Notes: generated by a model from the sequence alone, not told the origin. 64,000 bases of DNA from Leclercia adecarboxylata (GCF_006874705.1 NZ_CP035382.1:1612001-1676000), one strand, 5' to 3'. Counted from the stretch's first letter, positions 15,094 through 29,489 are shown. Translations and numbers: made by a program.

Positions 15094-17283
15094 ATGCTCT
15101 ACAAAGGCGACACCCTGTACGTAGACTGGCTGGAAGGTGGCATTGCCGAACTGGTGTTCGACGCCCCCGGCTCAGTGAATAAACTGGACACCGCAACCGT
15201 GGCCAGCCTTGGCCATGCGCTGGACGTGCTTGAAAAAGAGTCCGACTTAAAAGGTCTGCTGCTGCGTTCCGAAAAAGCGGCATTTATCGTCGGCGCAGAC
15301 ATCACCGAATTTCTCTCCCTGTTCCTGGTCCCCCAGGAGCAGCTGAGCCAGTGGCTGCATTTTGCCAACAGCGTCTTTAACCGTCTGGAAGATCTCCCTG
15401 TCCCGACGATCTCTGCGGTCAACGGCTATGCGCTCGGCGGCGGCTGCGAATGCGTGCTGGCGACCGATTACCGTCTCGCCACCCCTGATTTGCGCATCGG
15501 CCTGCCGGAAACCAAACTGGGCATTATGCCGGGCTTTGGCGGCTCGGTCCGTCTGCCGCGCCTGCTGGGTGCCGACAGCGCTCTCGAGATCATCGCTGCC
15601 GGTAAAGACGTCGGTGCCGACCAGGCGTTGAAACTCGGTCTGGTGGATGGCGTGGTTAAGCCTGAAAAACTGCATGAAGGAGCGCTGGCCATTCTGCGTC
15701 AGGCGATCAACGGCGACCTTGACTGGAAAGCGAAACGCCAGCCGAAGCTGGAGCCGCTGCACTTAAGTAAAATTGAAGCCACCATGAGTTTCACCATCGC
15801 CAAAGGCATGGTGATGCAGACGGCGGGTAAACACTATCCGGCGCCGATCACCGCGGTGAAAACCATCGAAGCCGCCGCACGTCTGGGCCGTGACGAAGCA
15901 CTGAAATTAGAAAACCAAAGTTTCGTCCCACTGGCTCACACCAACGAAGCCCGCGCGCTGGTCGGTATTTTCCTCAATGACCAGTACGTGAAGGGTAAAG
16001 CGAAGCAGCTCACCAAAAACATCGAGACGCCAAAACAGGCGGCGGTGTTGGGCGCAGGCATTATGGGCGGCGGCATTGCCTACCAGTCGGCCTGGAAAGG
16101 CGTGCCGGTGGTGATGAAAGACATCAACGAGAAGTCGCTGACCCTGGGCATGACCGAAGCGGCCAAGCTGCTGAATAAACAGCTCGAACGCGGCAAAATC
16201 GACGGCCTGAAGCTCTCCGGGGTGATCTCCACTATTCATCCGACGCTGGAATATAGCGGCTTCGATCGCGTGGATGTGGTCGTCGAAGCGGTGGTCGAAA
16301 ACCCGAAAGTGAAAAAAGCGGTACTGGCAGAAACCGAAGATAAAGTACGTCCGGACACCGTGCTGGCCTCCAACACCTCTACCATTCCAATCAGCGAACT
16401 GGCCAGCGTTCTCAAGCGCCCGGAAAACTTCTGCGGCATGCACTTCTTTAACCCGGTGCACCGTATGCCGCTGGTTGAAGTGATCCGCGGTGAAAAAACC
16501 TCTGACGAAACCCTCGCCAAAGTGGTGGCCTGGGCCAGCAAGATGGGCAAAACTCCGATTGTGGTGAACGACTGCCCGGGCTTCTTCGTTAACCGCGTGC
16601 TGTTCCCCTACTTTGCCGGTTTCAGTCAGCTGCTGCGCGACGGGGCGGATTTCCGCAAGATCGACAAAGTAATGGAAAAACAGTTTGGCTGGCCGATGGG
16701 CCCGGCGTATCTGCTGGATGTGGTCGGCATTGATACTGCGCATCACGCTCAGGCGGTGATGGCGGCAGGTTTCCCGCAGCGCATGCAGAAAGATTACCGC
16801 GATGCCATCGACGCCCTGTTTGAATCGAACCGCTACGGCCAGAAAAACGGCCTCGGCTTCTGGCGTTATAAAGAAGACAGCAAAGGCAAGCCGAAGAAAG
16901 AGGAAGACGCAGCCGTGGACAGCCTGCTGGCCGACGTCAGTCACGCGAAGCGCGATTTCAGCGACGAAGAGATTATCGCCCGCATGATGATCCCGATGGT
17001 CAACGAAGTGGTGAGCTGTCTCGAAGAGGGTATTATCGCCAGCCCGGCGGAAGCAGACATGGCGCTGGTGTACGGCCTGGGCTTCCCTCCGTTCCACGGC
17101 GGCGCGTTCCGCTGGCTGGATACGCTGGGCAGCGCCCGCTACCTGGATATGACGCAGCAGTATGAACATCTCGGCGCGCTTTATCAGGCTCCAGAAGGTC
17201 TGCGTACCAAAGCGCGTAATAACGAAGCGTACTATCCCCCGGTTGAGCCCGCCCGTCCGGTTGGCGCACTGAAAACGGCTTAA
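15094..17283 (+). CDS. fadB: Fatty-acid oxidation complex alpha subunit FadB
   Basis: 729 residues, the E. coli length, starting [12 protein letters not shown] after CAGGAGA. The multifunctional alpha subunit carries enoyl-CoA hydratase/isomerase (residues about 1-190) and L-3-hydroxyacyl-CoA dehydrogenase (about 310-720). The catalytic glutamates Glu119 (GGGCECVL) and Glu139 (GLPETKLG) are present, as is the NAD-binding [14 protein letters not shown] near 320. An upstream in-frame ATG at 15058 was rejected because it lies inside the FadR operator. fadA follows 9 nt downstream, giving the fadBA operon for aerobic beta-oxidation. Confidence 0.97.
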   Translation: MLYKGDTLYVDWLEGGIAELVFDAPGSVNKLDTATVASLGHALDVLEKESDLKGLLLRSEKAAFIVGADITEFLSLFLVPQEQLSQWLHFANSVFNRLEDLPVPTISAVNGYALGGGCECVLATDYRLATPDLRIGLPETKLGIMPGFGGSVRLPRLLGADSALEIIAAGKDVGADQALKLGLVDGVVKPEKLHEGALAILRQAINGDLDWKAKRQPKLEPLHLSKIEATMSFTIAKGMVMQTAGKHYPAPITAVKTIEAAARLGRDEALKLENQSFVPLAHTNEARALVGIFLNDQYVKGKAKQLTKNIETPKQAAVLGAGIMGGGIAYQSAWKGVPVVMKDINEKSLTLGMTEAAKLLNKQLERGKIDGLKLSGVISTIHPTLEYSGFDRVDVVVEAVVENPKVKKAVLAETEDKVRPDTVLASNTSTIPISELASVLKRPENFCGMHFFNPVHRMPLVEVIRGEKTSDETLAKVVAWASKMGKTPIVVNDCPGFFVNRVLFPYFAGFSQLLRDGADFRKIDKVMEKQFGWPMGPAYLLDVVGIDTAHHAQAVMAAGFPQRMQKDYRDAIDALFESNRYGQKNGLGFWRYKEDSKGKPKKEEDAAVDSLLADVSHAKRDFSDEEIIARMMIPMVNEVVSCLEEGIIASPAEADMALVYGLGFPPFHGGAFRWLDTLGSARYLDMTQQYEHLGALYQAPEGLRTKARNNEAYYPPVEPARPVGALKTA

Positions 17284-18456
<1,173 letters not shown>

Positions 18457-18465
18457 TCGAAGAAT

Positions 18466-18592
18466 ATTCCCCTAAATCATTCGCGTTGCATCGCGGCGGC
18501 AACTGCGCGAATCCCCGGGAGCATAGTTAACTATGTGACCGGGGTGAGCAAAGGCAGCCAACAAAGAGGCAGCGTGAATGATGACGGGGAAA
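18466..18592. repeat. ERIC (intergenic repeat unit)
   Basis: About 127 bp of imperfect palindrome. The centre reads GAATCCCCGGGAGC, then TATGTGACCGGGGTGAGCA, which matches the ERIC core used for ERIC-PCR primers. The outer arms TTCCCCTAAATCATTCGCG and CGTGAATGATGACGGGGAA are inverted copies of each other. It sits in the fadA 3' untranslated region. Confidence 0.9.
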
Positions 18593-18608
18593 GGTTTAGT
18601 TGCCGTTT

Positions 18609-18635
18609 TCCCGCCTGTCAGGGGCGGGTTTTTTT
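18609..18635 (+). terminator. Intrinsic terminator of fadBA
   Basis: CCCGCC pairs with GGCGGG across a 7-nt loop and TTTTTTT follows. It lies just after the ERIC element and before the end of fre. Confidence 0.85.
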
Positions 18636-18639
18636 CGTC

Positions 18640-19341
18640 TCAAATAAACGCAAATGCGTCGCCAAACAGGCGATCTTCACGGGCGTTACGTTCGTTGCAG
18701 AACAGGTCCCGGGCAATTTTCGCCATCTCAAAACGACCGGCAATGTAGATATCGTGATTCACCAGCGTGCCATGATCCTGCAGCACCGCCGTTAACACGG
18801 TGCCGCTGCGACCGCGCCAACCCTCTTCCGGCTGTTCAACTACTGGCTCAACGCGCAGGTTCGGATGGGTCACGCTCAGCGCTTCCAGCTCAGACAGATC
18901 GTAGAGATGCTTCGCCTCGCGGCCACCCCAGTAGATGGTAATATCACGGTCCGGGTTACGCGCCAGCGCCGTCAGCAGGATGGAGCGCGCGTAGGAGAAA
19001 CCGGTGCCGCCCGCAATCAGGATCAGCGGACGCTCTTCGTCATCACGCAGCCATGCTTCGCCGTGAGGAATATCAATCTCGATCTCATTCTCTTTCAGAA
19101 TGCGATCCATGACTGCCATCGCATACAGGTTGAGCTCAGACGCCCCAATGTGCAGCTCGATAAACTCTTGCTCGTCCGGCGTCGAGGCCATTGAGAAAGG
19201 GCGCTTATCCCGCTCATCCATCACCACCATCAGATACTGGCCAGCGCGGAAGGAGAACGCCGATTCAGGTACTAAACGGACGCGATATACGGTGTCGGTG
19301 ATAGCGTCTACCGAAGTCACTTTACAGCTTAAGGTTGTCAT
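18640..19341 (-). CDS. fre: NAD(P)H-flavin reductase Fre
   Basis: 233 residues, the E. coli length. Cytosolic enzyme that reduces free FMN, FAD and riboflavin with NAD(P)H. It is linked to ribonucleotide reductase activation, ferric iron reduction and, through UbiX/UbiD, flavin supply. It has an FNR-like fold without tightly bound FAD. The flavin-binding motif is RPFSMAS (about 47-53), and the nucleotide-binding segment is [13 protein letters not shown] (about 109-121). It lies downstream of ubiD on the same strand with a 42-nt gap, as in E. coli, and converges with fadA. Confidence 0.96.
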   Translation of the reverse strand: MTTLSCKVTSVDAITDTVYRVRLVPESAFSFRAGQYLMVVMDERDKRPFSMASTPDEQEFIELHIGASELNLYAMAVMDRILKENEIEIDIPHGEAWLRDDEERPLILIAGGTGFSYARSILLTALARNPDRDITIYWGGREAKHLYDLSELEALSVTHPNLRVEPVVEQPEEGWRGRSGTVLTAVLQDHGTLVNHDIYIAGRFEMAKIARDLFCNERNAREDRLFGDAFAFI

Positions 19342-19383
19342 TCGCTCTCTCTGTCGGGAAGTCTATAGGGCATAACGGCGCAT

Positions 19384-20880
19384 TCAGGCGTCTTTACCGT
19401 TATTCATTATGGCCAGTTCATCCCAGATCGCGTCAATTCGCGCAGTCACCTCAGGATCCTTTTTGATCGGACGACCCCATTCACGTTGGGTTTCGCCGGG
19501 CCATTTATTGGTGGCATCCAGTCCCATTTTTGAGCCAAGACCGGAAACCGGCGAGGCAAAATCCAGGTAATCTATCGGCGTGTTTTCCACTAACACGGTA
19601 TCGCGTGCCGGATCCATACGGGTGGTAATGGCCCAGATCACGTCATTCCAGTCACGGGCGTTGACGTCATCATCGCAAACGATCACAAACTTGGTATACA
19701 TAAACTGGCGCAGGAAAGACCATACGCCCATCATCACCCGTTTAGCGTGACCCGCATACTGCTTCTTAATGGTTACCACCGCCAGGCGATAGGAGCACCC
19801 TTCCGGCGGCAGATAGAAATCAACGATTTCCGGGAACTGCTTTTGCAGGATCGGCACAAACACTTCGTTCAGCGCCACGCCCAGCACCGCGGGTTCATCC
19901 GGCGGACGTCCGGTGTAGGTGGAGTGGTAAATGGCATCTTCACGCTGGGTAATGTGCGTCACGGTAAACACCGGGAAGCTGTCGATTTCGTTGTAATAGC
20001 CGGTGTGGTCGCCATACGGCCCTTCCGGTGCCATCTCACCCGCCTCAATGTAGCCTTCGAGCACGATTTCAGCGCTGGCAGGTACTTCCAGATCGTTCGA
20101 AACGCACTTCACCACTTCGGTTTTGGTGCCGCGCAGCAGTCCGGCAAAGGCGTATTCCGACAGGGTGTCCGGCACCGGCGTGACGGCACCGAGAATGGTG
20201 GCCGGATCGGCACCCAGCGCCACGGCGACCGGGAAGCGTTCGCCCGGATGGGCCGCGCACCACTCCTGAAAATCAAGCGCACCGCCGCGATGCGACAGCC
20301 AGCGCATAATCAATTTATTTTTACCGATCAGCTGCTGACGATAGATCCCAAGATTCTGCCGCTCTTTATGCGGCCCGCGCGTCACGGTCAGACCCCAGGT
20401 AATCAGCGGGGCGGCGTCTTCGGGCCAGCACTGCATGATCGGAATACGCGTCAGATCGACCGCATCGCCTTCCACGATTTTCTGCTGGCAGGGCGCGCCG
20501 CGCAGCCGTTTGGTCGGCATATTCAGGACTTGCTTAAACTGCGGCAGCTTATCGAAGAGATCGCGAAACCCTTTTGGCGGCTCAGGCTCTTTTAAAAAGG
20601 CCAGCAGCTTACCCACTTCACGCAACGCGCTGACATCCTCCTGCCCCATCCCCATCGCCACACGTTTTGGTGTGCCAAACAGGTTACAGAGCACCGGCAT
20701 GGTGTAGCCTTTCGGATTTTCAAACAGGAGCGCTGGCCCACCCGCGCGGAGCGTGCGGTCGGCAATCTCTGTCATTTCCAGGTAAGGATCGACAGGAATT
20801 GTGATGCGTTTGAGTTCGCCCTGCTTTTCCAGCAGTTCCAGGAAGTCGCGTAGATCGTTGTATTTCATGCAGTTAGTCAA
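19384..20880 (-). CDS. ubiD: 3-octaprenyl-4-hydroxybenzoate decarboxylase UbiD
   Basis: 498 residues from a TTG start. UbiD decarboxylates 3-octaprenyl-4-hydroxybenzoate in ubiquinone synthesis, using prenylated FMN made by UbiX. It is collinear with E. coli UbiD (497), with [16 protein letters not shown] in the cofactor-binding region and the conserved [15 protein letters not shown] near the active site. The start is uncertain: the E. coli ATG position is ACT here, so the options are TTG at 20880 (GAGAGAGC directly upstream) or ATG at 20868, giving 494 residues. fre follows on the same strand. Confidence 0.95.
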   Translation of the reverse strand: MTNCMKYNDLRDFLELLEKQGELKRITIPVDPYLEMTEIADRTLRAGGPALLFENPKGYTMPVLCNLFGTPKRVAMGMGQEDVSALREVGKLLAFLKEPEPPKGFRDLFDKLPQFKQVLNMPTKRLRGAPCQQKIVEGDAVDLTRIPIMQCWPEDAAPLITWGLTVTRGPHKERQNLGIYRQQLIGKNKLIMRWLSHRGGALDFQEWCAAHPGERFPVAVALGADPATILGAVTPVPDTLSEYAFAGLLRGTKTEVVKCVSNDLEVPASAEIVLEGYIEAGEMAPEGPYGDHTGYYNEIDSFPVFTVTHITQREDAIYHSTYTGRPPDEPAVLGVALNEVFVPILQKQFPEIVDFYLPPEGCSYRLAVVTIKKQYAGHAKRVMMGVWSFLRQFMYTKFVIVCDDDVNARDWNDVIWAITTRMDPARDTVLVENTPIDYLDFASPVSGLGSKMGLDATNKWPGETQREWGRPIKKDPEVTARIDAIWDELAIMNNGKDA

Positions 20881-21051
20881 GCTCTCTCTGTAAGCGTTTC
20901 ATTATACGGCGTAAGACTGCCTGATGCTGTATTTTTGTTAAATTAGCGTGAAGATTCACGGCTTCTTCTGGGTACGGCCATTATAATCAGCTTAGCGATC
21001 CCGCCAGGGTTTTGATATGCTTGCCGGCATAACAAGCGGAAAAGAGTCATT

Positions 21052-21543
21052 ATGCAGGCCTGGTATTTACTGTATTGCAAGCGCGGACAACTTCAGCGTG
21101 CTCAGGAACATCTGGAACGCCAGGCAGTGAACTGTCTGACGCCAGCGATCACGCTGGAAAAAATGGTCCGTGGTAAACGCACAACCGTCAGTGAACCGCT
21201 GTTCCCTAACTATCTGTTTGTTGAATTCGACCCCGAAGTGATCCACACCACCACCATCAATGCGACGCGCGGTGTCAGCCACTTCGTACGCTTTGGCGCG
21301 CACCCGGCTACCGTGCCCTCTTCCGTGATCCACCAGCTCTCGGTCTACAAACAACCTGAAGGCATTACCGATCCCGATACCCCCTTCTCCGGCGACGATG
21401 TGGTGATCACCGAAGGGGCCTTTGAAGGGCTGGTAGCCATTTTCGCTGAGCCGGACGGTGAAGCCCGCTCCATGCTGCTGCTGAACTTACTGAATAAAGA
21501 AGTGAAGCAGAGCGTAAAAAATACCAGCTTCCGCAAAGTTTAA
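21052..21543 (+). CDS. rfaH: Transcription antitermination protein RfaH
   Basis: 163 residues (E. coli 162). A NusG paralogue recruited at ops elements to paused RNA polymerase. It suppresses Rho and couples translation in LPS-core, capsule, hemolysin and conjugation operons. The NGN domain (about 1-100) starts [13 protein letters not shown], and the C-terminal domain that refolds from alpha hairpin to beta barrel spans about 113-163. It diverges from ubiD across a 171-bp spacer with a -10-like TATAAT at 20982-20987. Its stop overlaps the convergent tatD stop by 4 nt. Confidence 0.96.
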   Translation: MQAWYLLYCKRGQLQRAQEHLERQAVNCLTPAITLEKMVRGKRTTVSEPLFPNYLFVEFDPEVIHTTTINATRGVSHFVRFGAHPATVPSSVIHQLSVYKQPEGITDPDTPFSGDDVVITEGAFEGLVAIFAEPDGEARSMLLLNLLNKEVKQSVKNTSFRKV

Positions 21544-22322
21544 AAGTCGACGCCAAACAGACGACGTACGTTGTCATCCGTCTGCGCTGCCAGCCACTGC
21601 GCCTCTTCGCCGCGCCAGTGGGCGACCCGTTCCATGATATGTCCCAGATAAGCCGGTTCATTGCGTCGCGATGCCGGTTTTGGACGGAGATCGCGCGGCA
21701 GCAGATAAGGTGCATCAGTCTCAACCAACAGGCGTTCGGCAGGAATAACCGGCAGCAGCTCGCGCAGCTCAAGCCCGCGCCGTTCATCGCAGACCCAGCC
21801 GGTGATCCCCAGATACAAACCGCGATCCAGACAGGCTATCGCCTCCTCGCGCGTGCCGGTAAAACAGTGCAGCACCGCCCCGGGCAGTTTATCCAGCCAG
21901 GGCTCCAGCAGCGCCAGAAAACGGTCATGAGCGTCGCGGCAGTGCATAAACACCGGCATGCCCAGCTCCGCGGCTAATGCCAGCTGGGCACTAAAGGCAT
22001 GCTCCTGCTCGGCGGGAGTAGAGAAGTTGCGATTAAAGTCGAGACCACACTCACCGATAGCCACCACCTCAGGGGATGCGGCTAAAGCCCGGAGTGCGCT
22101 GGCACTTTCCGCCGTCCAGTGGCTGCTGTCGTGCGGATGGACGCCCGCCGTTGACCAGCAGCGGTCGTAGCGCTGCGCCAGCTGTCGCGCCTGTTCACTT
22201 TCGTGCAGGTTGGTGCCCGTCAGCAGTAAGCCGTTGACCCCGGCGGCGATGGCCCTTGCCACCACCTCGTCACGATCCTGGGCAAACTGCGGGCTGGTCA
22301 GATTCAGACCGATATCAAACAT
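21540..22322 (-). CDS. tatD: 3'-5' ssDNA/RNA exonuclease TatD
   Basis: 260 residues, taking [10 protein letters not shown] as the start because it matches E. coli and has GGGAG 7 nt upstream; an ATG at 22334 would add four residues. A metal-dependent hydrolase with TIM-barrel fold. Metal and active-site motifs are [29 protein letters not shown] and [10 protein letters not shown]. It is a cytosolic nuclease tied to repair of oxidative damage and is not needed for Tat export despite its place after tatABC. It converges on rfaH. Confidence 0.95.
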   Translation of the reverse strand: MFDIGLNLTSPQFAQDRDEVVARAIAAGVNGLLLTGTNLHESEQARQLAQRYDRCWSTAGVHPHDSSHWTAESASALRALAASPEVVAIGECGLDFNRNFSTPAEQEHAFSAQLALAAELGMPVFMHCRDAHDRFLALLEPWLDKLPGAVLHCFTGTREEAIACLDRGLYLGITGWVCDERRGLELRELLPVIPAERLLVETDAPYLLPRDLRPKPASRRNEPAYLGHIMERVAHWRGEEAQWLAAQTDDNVRRLFGVDF

Positions 22323-22340
22323 ACTGGCTCCCATATGACA

Positions 22341-22358
22341 ACCGCCCTGGCGGGCGGT
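22341..22358 (-). terminator. Hairpin between tatC and tatD
   Basis: ACCGCCC and GGGCGGT form a 7-bp stem with a 4-nt loop, 18 nt before the tatD start. The following TTGTCAT is a poor U-tract, so it may only attenuate or protect the tatABC message. Confidence 0.4.
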
Positions 22359-22363
22359 TGGGG

Positions 22364-23125
22364 TTATTCTTCTGTTCCTTCGGACTCTTCGTCGTGATCT
22401 TCACGTCGCTTGCCGGTATAGAAGCGCGCGAAGAAGACACCGACTTCAAACAGGCAATACATCGGGATTGCCAGCAGGGTTTGCGAGAAGACATCCGGCG
22501 GCGTTAAAAGCATGCCCACTACAAAGGCGCCGACCAGAATGTAAGGCCGTTTTTTGCGTAATTCATCCGGGGTGGTGATCCCCATCCAGCAGAGCAGCAC
22601 GATGGCAACCGGCACCTCAAACGCCACGCCGAAGGCCATAAACAGCGCCATCACGAAGCTGAGATAACTGGCAATATCGGTCGAGACCTGGACCCCTACC
22701 GGCGCGGTATTTGCCAGAAAGCCAAAGGCCAGCGGGAAGACCACGAAGTAGGCAAAGGCCATGCCGATATAAAACAGCAGCGAGCTGGAGACCAGCAGCG
22801 GGATCACCAGGCGGCGTTCATGCTTATACAGCGCGGGGGCAATAAAGGCCCAGACCTGATAGAGGATCACCGGCGCAGAGGCAATCAGCGACACCCAGAA
22901 GGTCAGCTTAATTGGCGTGAAGAAGGGCGATGCCACGTCGGTGGCGATCATGGTGGCCCCAAGCGGCATCTGCTTAATCAGAGGGGCAGAGACCACCTGA
23001 TAGATATCGTTGGCAAAATAGACCAGGCATAAAAAAATGAGCAAAACCGCAATAATGCAGTTCAGCAGGCGTTTACGCAGCTCGATCAGGTGCGCAATCA
23101 GCGGTTGAGTTTCATCTACTGCCAT
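22364..23125 (-). CDS. tatC: Sec-independent protein translocase subunit TatC
   Basis: 253 residues (E. coli 258). Six-helix inner-membrane protein that, with TatB, forms the receptor for twin-arginine signal peptides. The cytoplasmic N-terminus has the conserved [14 protein letters not shown] segment (about 9-22), and a conserved glutamate lies in [12 protein letters not shown] in the first periplasmic loop region. The charged tail [15 protein letters not shown] ends the protein. It begins 2 nt after tatB. The tat genes, together with the ubi genes upstream, keep the E. coli order. Confidence 0.96.
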   Translation of the reverse strand: MAVDETQPLIAHLIELRKRLLNCIIAVLLIFLCLVYFANDIYQVVSAPLIKQMPLGATMIATDVASPFFTPIKLTFWVSLIASAPVILYQVWAFIAPALYKHERRLVIPLLVSSSLLFYIGMAFAYFVVFPLAFGFLANTAPVGVQVSTDIASYLSFVMALFMAFGVAFEVPVAIVLLCWMGITTPDELRKKRPYILVGAFVVGMLLTPPDVFSQTLLAIPMYCLFEVGVFFARFYTGKRREDHDEESEGTEE

Positions 23126-23127
23126 GT

Positions 23128-23655
23128 TTACGCTTTATCACTCGACGAGGGGGACGCGTCAGCAGCGGGTGCAGGCTTTTTCTCTGCGGGCGCTGGCGTC
23201 GGTTCTTGTTTTGGGGTCACCGGCTCGGCTGGCGCCTGTTCGGGCGCAGTGGCCTGATGCTCAGCAGTGGCAGGCGTCACGCCTTCATGCTGCGCTTCGT
23301 TATCTTTGACCAGCGGGTTGCGAATGGTATTGGCTTCATCGCTCGCTTTTTCCGGATCGTTGACGCTGTAGGAGCGCTTCATGGATTCCGCCGCTTCGCG
23401 CAGTTCGTCCATCGAGGCTTTCAGTTCCGGCGTCAGGTTATCCATGCTCGCCTTTTCAACCTTTTTCAGACTGTCCTGAAACTCCTGCAGCTTAAGCTCC
23501 TGCGCCAGCTCATTTTGCACCGTAGTCGCCAGCGATCGCAGCGCACGCACCCAGCCTGCAACCGTTTTTACTGCCACAGGCAGACGTTGTGGCCCCAGAA
23601 CAATGAGACCAATCACGAAGACCAGCAGCAGTTCACTAAAACCGATATCGAACAC
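23128..23655 (-). CDS. tatB: Sec-independent protein translocase subunit TatB
   Basis: 175 residues. The N-terminal membrane helix, with Glu8 in [16 protein letters not shown], is followed by a GP hinge (about 21-22) and an amphipathic helix. A long variable cytoplasmic tail rich in Ala, Pro and Glu makes up the C-terminal half. With TatC it forms the signal-peptide-binding complex. It lies 3 nt after tatA and 2 nt before tatC. Tail length and composition vary in this family, so the P/A-rich end is not unusual. Confidence 0.95.
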   Translation of the reverse strand: MFDIGFSELLLVFVIGLIVLGPQRLPVAVKTVAGWVRALRSLATTVQNELAQELKLQEFQDSLKKVEKASMDNLTPELKASMDELREAAESMKRSYSVNDPEKASDEANTIRNPLVKDNEAQHEGVTPATAEHQATAPEQAPAEPVTPKQEPTPAPAEKKPAPAADASPSSSDKA

Positions 23656-23658
23656 GAA

Positions 23659-23913
23659 TTACACCTGCTCGTTATCGTGGCGTTTAGCATTTTCCTTTTT
23701 GGCATCGTCTTGTTTATCAGCGATGGATTTAGCAGTGAAATCCGCATCCTGGCTGGATTTATCCTGCTTCTCGTCATCATCTTTGATCGCTTTTTTAAAG
23801 CCTTTGATGGACGCACCGAGATCGGAACCGATAGAACCGAGTTTTTTGGTACCGAACAGCAGCACGACGATGACGGCAATGATCAACAATTGCCAGATAC
23901 TGATACCACCCAT
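23659..23913 (-). CDS. tatA: Sec-independent protein translocase subunit TatA
   Basis: 84 residues (E. coli 89). Pore-forming component of the twin-arginine pathway for folded proteins. A short N-terminal membrane helix ([20 protein letters not shown]) is followed by the FG hinge, the amphipathic helix [22 protein letters not shown] and a charged disordered tail ([14 protein letters not shown]). It is the first gene of tatABC. A hairpin that also contains a -10-like TATAAT lies between it and ubiB. Confidence 0.95.
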   Translation of the reverse strand: MGGISIWQLLIIAVIVVLLFGTKKLGSIGSDLGASIKGFKKAIKDDDEKQDKSSQDADFTAKSIADKQDDAKKENAKRHDNEQV

Positions 23914-23947
23914 ACATCTTCCCCAGTTATAGATGAATAATTAATCA

Positions 23948-23971
23948 GGCCGCATTATACGTTATGCGGCC
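23948..23971 (-). promoter_or_regulatory. Hairpin with embedded TATAAT between ubiB and tatA
   Basis: GGCCGCAT and ATGCGGCC form a perfect 8-bp stem. The loop region carries TATAAT (23954-23959) on the minus strand. It could end ubiB transcription, serve as the tatA -10 box, or both. No good -35 box is seen. Confidence 0.4.
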
Positions 23972-23989
23972 CTGGTATAGCGACGCAAT

Positions 23990-26232
<2,243 letters not shown>

Positions 26233-26245
26233 TTGCCACCTCCAC

Positions 26246-27001
26246 TCAGAACTTATAACCGCGATGCAGCGCAACAACGCCTGCCGTCATGTTGAAGTAA
26301 TCAACATTGTCAAAGCCTGCATCCTGCATCATGGCTTTTAAGGTGTCCTGGTTTGGGTGCATACGGATGGATTCGGCCAGATAGCGATAGCTGTCTGCAT
26401 CGTTGGCAACCATTTCGCCAATGCGCGGCAGAATGTGGAACGAATAGGCGTCGTAGGCTTTGCTCAGCGGCTCAATAATCGGCTTCGAGAACTCCAGCAC
26501 CAGCAGACGTCCACCCGGTTTCAGCACGCGGTACATGGAACGCAGCGCTTTCTCTTTATCGGTGACGTTACGCAGACCGAAAGAGATGGTAATGCAGTCA
26601 AAGGTGTTATCCGGGAAAGGCAGCGCTTCAGCGTTCGCCTGGACATATTCAACGTTGCCGACCACGCCAATATTGCGCAGTTTTTCACGACCCATTTTCA
26701 GCATGGAGTCGTTGATATCAGCCAGCACCACGCGGCCCGTTTCGCCCACCAGACGCGAGAATTTCGCTGTCAGGTCGCCGGTGCCGCCCGCCAGATCCAG
26801 CACGGTTTGTCCACGACGCACGCCGCTACAGTCAATAGTGAAGCGCTTCCACAAGCGATGAATGCCGAATGACATCAGGTCATTCATTACATCGTACTTC
26901 GCCGCCACGGAATGGAATACGTGGGCCACCATGTCAGCTTTCTGCGCTTTAGCGACAGTCTGAAAGCCAAAGTGCGTTGTGTCTTGTGAATCTTCAACCA
27001 T
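26246..27001 (-). CDS. ubiE: Ubiquinone/menaquinone C-methyltransferase UbiE
   Basis: 251 residues, the E. coli length. SAM-dependent enzyme that methylates demethylmenaquinone to menaquinone and 2-octaprenyl-6-methoxy-benzoquinol in ubiquinone synthesis. The SAM-binding motif [15 protein letters not shown] lies near 67-81, and the family signatures [19 protein letters not shown] (about 34-52) and [18 protein letters not shown] [14 protein letters not shown] (about 160-173) are present. It is first in the ubiEJB cluster, 66 nt after rmuC and 13 nt before ubiJ. Confidence 0.97.
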   Translation of the reverse strand: MVEDSQDTTHFGFQTVAKAQKADMVAHVFHSVAAKYDVMNDLMSFGIHRLWKRFTIDCSGVRRGQTVLDLAGGTGDLTAKFSRLVGETGRVVLADINDSMLKMGREKLRNIGVVGNVEYVQANAEALPFPDNTFDCITISFGLRNVTDKEKALRSMYRVLKPGGRLLVLEFSKPIIEPLSKAYDAYSFHILPRIGEMVANDADSYRYLAESIRMHPNQDTLKAMMQDAGFDNVDYFNMTAGVVALHRGYKF

Positions 27002-27067
27002 CTCAGAGCCTGCTTATCAGTCAAATGTTTGAGAAGTGTAACAGATTGGGCGCATTTGCCCTACGAT

Positions 27068-28516
27068 TCAACCACCCCGGGAATAACGCTCCAGGGGGTC
27101 TGCCGACGCCTGCGCGCCTGCTAAGGTGTTGTTTGTATTTTGAACGGGCTCATCACTGCGCAGCCGGTACTCTTCATCCTGCGACGTGGCCTGTTCAACT
27201 AATTCCGGATTAATCTCGCGTTTTACTTCCACGCCCAGGCTGCGGAACGATTCGGCCTGAGCCAGCAGGTTACCCCGCCCGGAGGCCAGCTTTTTCATCG
27301 CCTGACGGTAGTTATCCTGGGCGCGATCCAGGCTCTGCCCGACCGACGACATGTCATCGACGAACAGGCGCATTTTGTCATACAGGCGGCTGGCGCGGTC
27401 GGCAATCTGCTGGGCATTGCGGCTCTGGTGCTCATAGCGCCACAGATTAGCAATGGTGCGCAGCGCCACCAGCAGCGTGGTGGGGCTGACCAGCATAATG
27501 TTGTTTTTCAGCGCCTCGGAGATCAGCTCCGGCTGGCGGTCCAGCGCCAGTAAAAAGGCTGGTTCAACCGGGATAAACATTAGCACGTAGTCGAGCGAAC
27601 GCAGGCCGGGCAGCTGCTGATAGTCTTTGCGTCCCAGCAGACGGATATGGTTACGCACCGAGGCGATATGCTCCTGCAGCGCCGACTCGCGGGTGTAGTC
27701 ATCTTCGGCGTTGAAGTAGCGCTCATAGGCCACCAGGGTCATTTTGGCATCGATGACCACGTCCTTATCCTGCGGCAGACGCACAATGACGTCGGGCTGC
27801 ATTCGCGCGCGGCTCTCAGTTTCAATGCTGACCTGGGTTTGATATTCGTGGCCCTCGCGCAGGCCAGAGGCTTCCAGCACGCGGGTCAGGACGACTTCGC
27901 CCCAGTTACCCTGGGTTTTATTGTCGCCTTTCAGCGCTTTAGTGAGATTGATGGCCTCCTGCGCCATCTGGGCATTTAGCTGCTGGAGGTTGCGGATTTC
28001 ATGGGCCAGCGTGTGGCGCTCCCGCGCCTCCTGACCGAAGCTGTCCTGCACCTGGCGACGAAAGCCGTCCAGCTGTTCGCGCAGGGGCGACAGCAGGCCG
28101 TTCAGGCTCTGGCGGTTTTGTTCATCGACGCGGCGGTTACTCTGCTCAAAGATGCGGTTGGCGAGGTTTTCGAACTGCTCGCTCAGGCGCTGTTCGCTGT
28201 TGATCATCTGGCGGATTTTGTCTTCCGCATGCAGCTGGGTAGACTCCAGCCGGGTAGTGACTTCGCGCAGGTCAGCTTCCAGCGAGGTGTTGATATCCCG
28301 CAGATTGCGCAGCTCGTTGTTGAGCAGCTCGCATTCGTCGCGCCAGTGCCCGCTCTGGGCTATGTTCTGTCTTAATGCACTGAGATCGGCCACCATCTCT
28401 TCACGTTCGGCAAGCTGATCGGCCTTCTGCTGCGCATGCTGATAGCTGGCGAACAACCAGCCCACGCCGACGCTGACCAGCGCAATAACGGCATAAAAAA
28501 GGATGGAAATATCCAC
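27068..28516 (-). CDS. rmuC: DNA recombination protein RmuC
   Basis: 482 residues from a GTG start (VDISILFYAVIALV) behind AGGGGGC; this aligns with E. coli MDFSIMVYAVIALV, whereas the longer frame from 28642 covers the udp terminator. One N-terminal membrane helix (about 5-20) and a long coiled coil (about 20-170) precede the RmuC domain with the endonuclease-like core (VIVRLPQDKDVVIDAKMTL). The family limits recombination between inverted repeats. It lies between udp and ubiE on one strand as in E. coli. Confidence 0.94.
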   Translation of the reverse strand: MDISILFYAVIALVSVGVGWLFASYQHAQQKADQLAEREEMVADLSALRQNIAQSGHWRDECELLNNELRNLRDINTSLEADLREVTTRLESTQLHAEDKIRQMINSEQRLSEQFENLANRIFEQSNRRVDEQNRQSLNGLLSPLREQLDGFRRQVQDSFGQEARERHTLAHEIRNLQQLNAQMAQEAINLTKALKGDNKTQGNWGEVVLTRVLEASGLREGHEYQTQVSIETESRARMQPDVIVRLPQDKDVVIDAKMTLVAYERYFNAEDDYTRESALQEHIASVRNHIRLLGRKDYQQLPGLRSLDYVLMFIPVEPAFLLALDRQPELISEALKNNIMLVSPTTLLVALRTIANLWRYEHQSRNAQQIADRASRLYDKMRLFVDDMSSVGQSLDRAQDNYRQAMKKLASGRGNLLAQAESFRSLGVEVKREINPELVEQATSQDEEYRLRSDEPVQNTNNTLAGAQASADPLERYSRGG

Positions 28517-28609
28517 GACGCCCCCTGCATCAAGGTATGACCCGCACAAAATAGAATTGTGCTGTATAAACGTCCAGTTTGAAAAGGGTTTTCTGCGAGG
28601 CGCTACGCA

Positions 28610-28638
28610 AAGAAAAAGGCCGAACAGGTCGGCCTTTG
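28610..28638 (-). terminator. Intrinsic terminator of udp
   Basis: AAAGGCCGA and TCGGCCTTT form a 9-bp stem with a 5-nt loop, followed on the minus strand by TTTCTTTG. It lies 18 nt after the udp stop codon. Confidence 0.88.
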
Positions 28639-28655
28639 GCAAGGAAAAGGGGAAA

Positions 28656-29417
28656 TTACAGCAGGCGGCGGGCCGCTTCCACCACGATTTTCACCGCGTG
28701 GCTTTCGGTCTGCTTCATGGTCTCGGCGTTAGGGATCTCTTGCTGGGTGCGGTTAACAATGACGCCCGCAACCATACCGGCACGCAGACCCTGGCTTGCG
28801 CACATGGTCAGCAGCGTGGCAGATTCCATTTCATAGTTCATCACGCCCATCGACTGCCACTCTTCCATCGAGCCTTTGAAACGGTTGACTACGCGACCGG
28901 AGAAGGTGTCGTAGCGCTCCTGGCCAGGATAGAAGGTATCAGAGGAGGCGGTCACGCCAACGTGCGTGGTCGCGCCGACGGATTTCGCGGCTTCTACCAG
29001 CGCGGTGGTGCACTCGAAATCGGCCACTGCCGGGAACTCCATTGGCGCAAAGTGCAGGCTCGCGCCGTCCAGACGCACGGACGCGGTGGTAACCAGTACG
29101 TCGCCGACATTGATGTGCGGCTGGATCGCACCGGTCGTACCGATACGCAGGAAAGTACGGATGCCCAGCTGCGCCAGCTCTTCAACGGCAATTGAGGTAG
29201 ACGGGCCACCGATACCGGTAGAGCACACGATCACCGCTTTGCCATCCAGCTCTGCCCGCCAGGTCGTGAATTCGCGATGGGCTGCCAGCTTAACCGGCTT
29301 ATCCATCAGCGCGGCGATCTTTTCCACACGCTCAGGATCGCCAGGGACGATAGCGAGCGTAGCCCCTTGTAAATCGTTTTTAGTGAGGCCGAGATGAAAA
29401 ACATCAGACTTAGACAT
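28656..29417 (-). CDS. udp: Uridine phosphorylase Udp
   Basis: 253 residues, the E. coli length. Cytosolic hexameric enzyme of pyrimidine salvage that converts uridine and phosphate to uracil and ribose-1-phosphate. It starts [19 protein letters not shown]. Nucleoside-phosphorylase signatures include IVPGDPERV (phosphate loop, about 23-31), STGIGGPS and EMESATL (ribose-binding Glu-Met-Glu). The upstream spacer shared with dlhH holds two CRP-type sites, matching the known CRP/CytR control of udp. A strong terminator follows. Confidence 0.97.
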   Translation of the reverse strand: MSKSDVFHLGLTKNDLQGATLAIVPGDPERVEKIAALMDKPVKLAAHREFTTWRAELDGKAVIVCSTGIGGPSTSIAVEELAQLGIRTFLRIGTTGAIQPHINVGDVLVTTASVRLDGASLHFAPMEFPAVADFECTTALVEAAKSVGATTHVGVTASSDTFYPGQERYDTFSGRVVNRFKGSMEEWQSMGVMNYEMESATLLTMCASQGLRAGMVAGVIVNRTQQEIPNAETMKQTESHAVKIVVEAARRLL

Positions 29418-29489
29418 AGAAAACTCCTCTGTGGGTCAGTTTGTCAGCAGAAGCAAAGCGGTACTTTACCGGAGGAACCGGCCTTGTTT

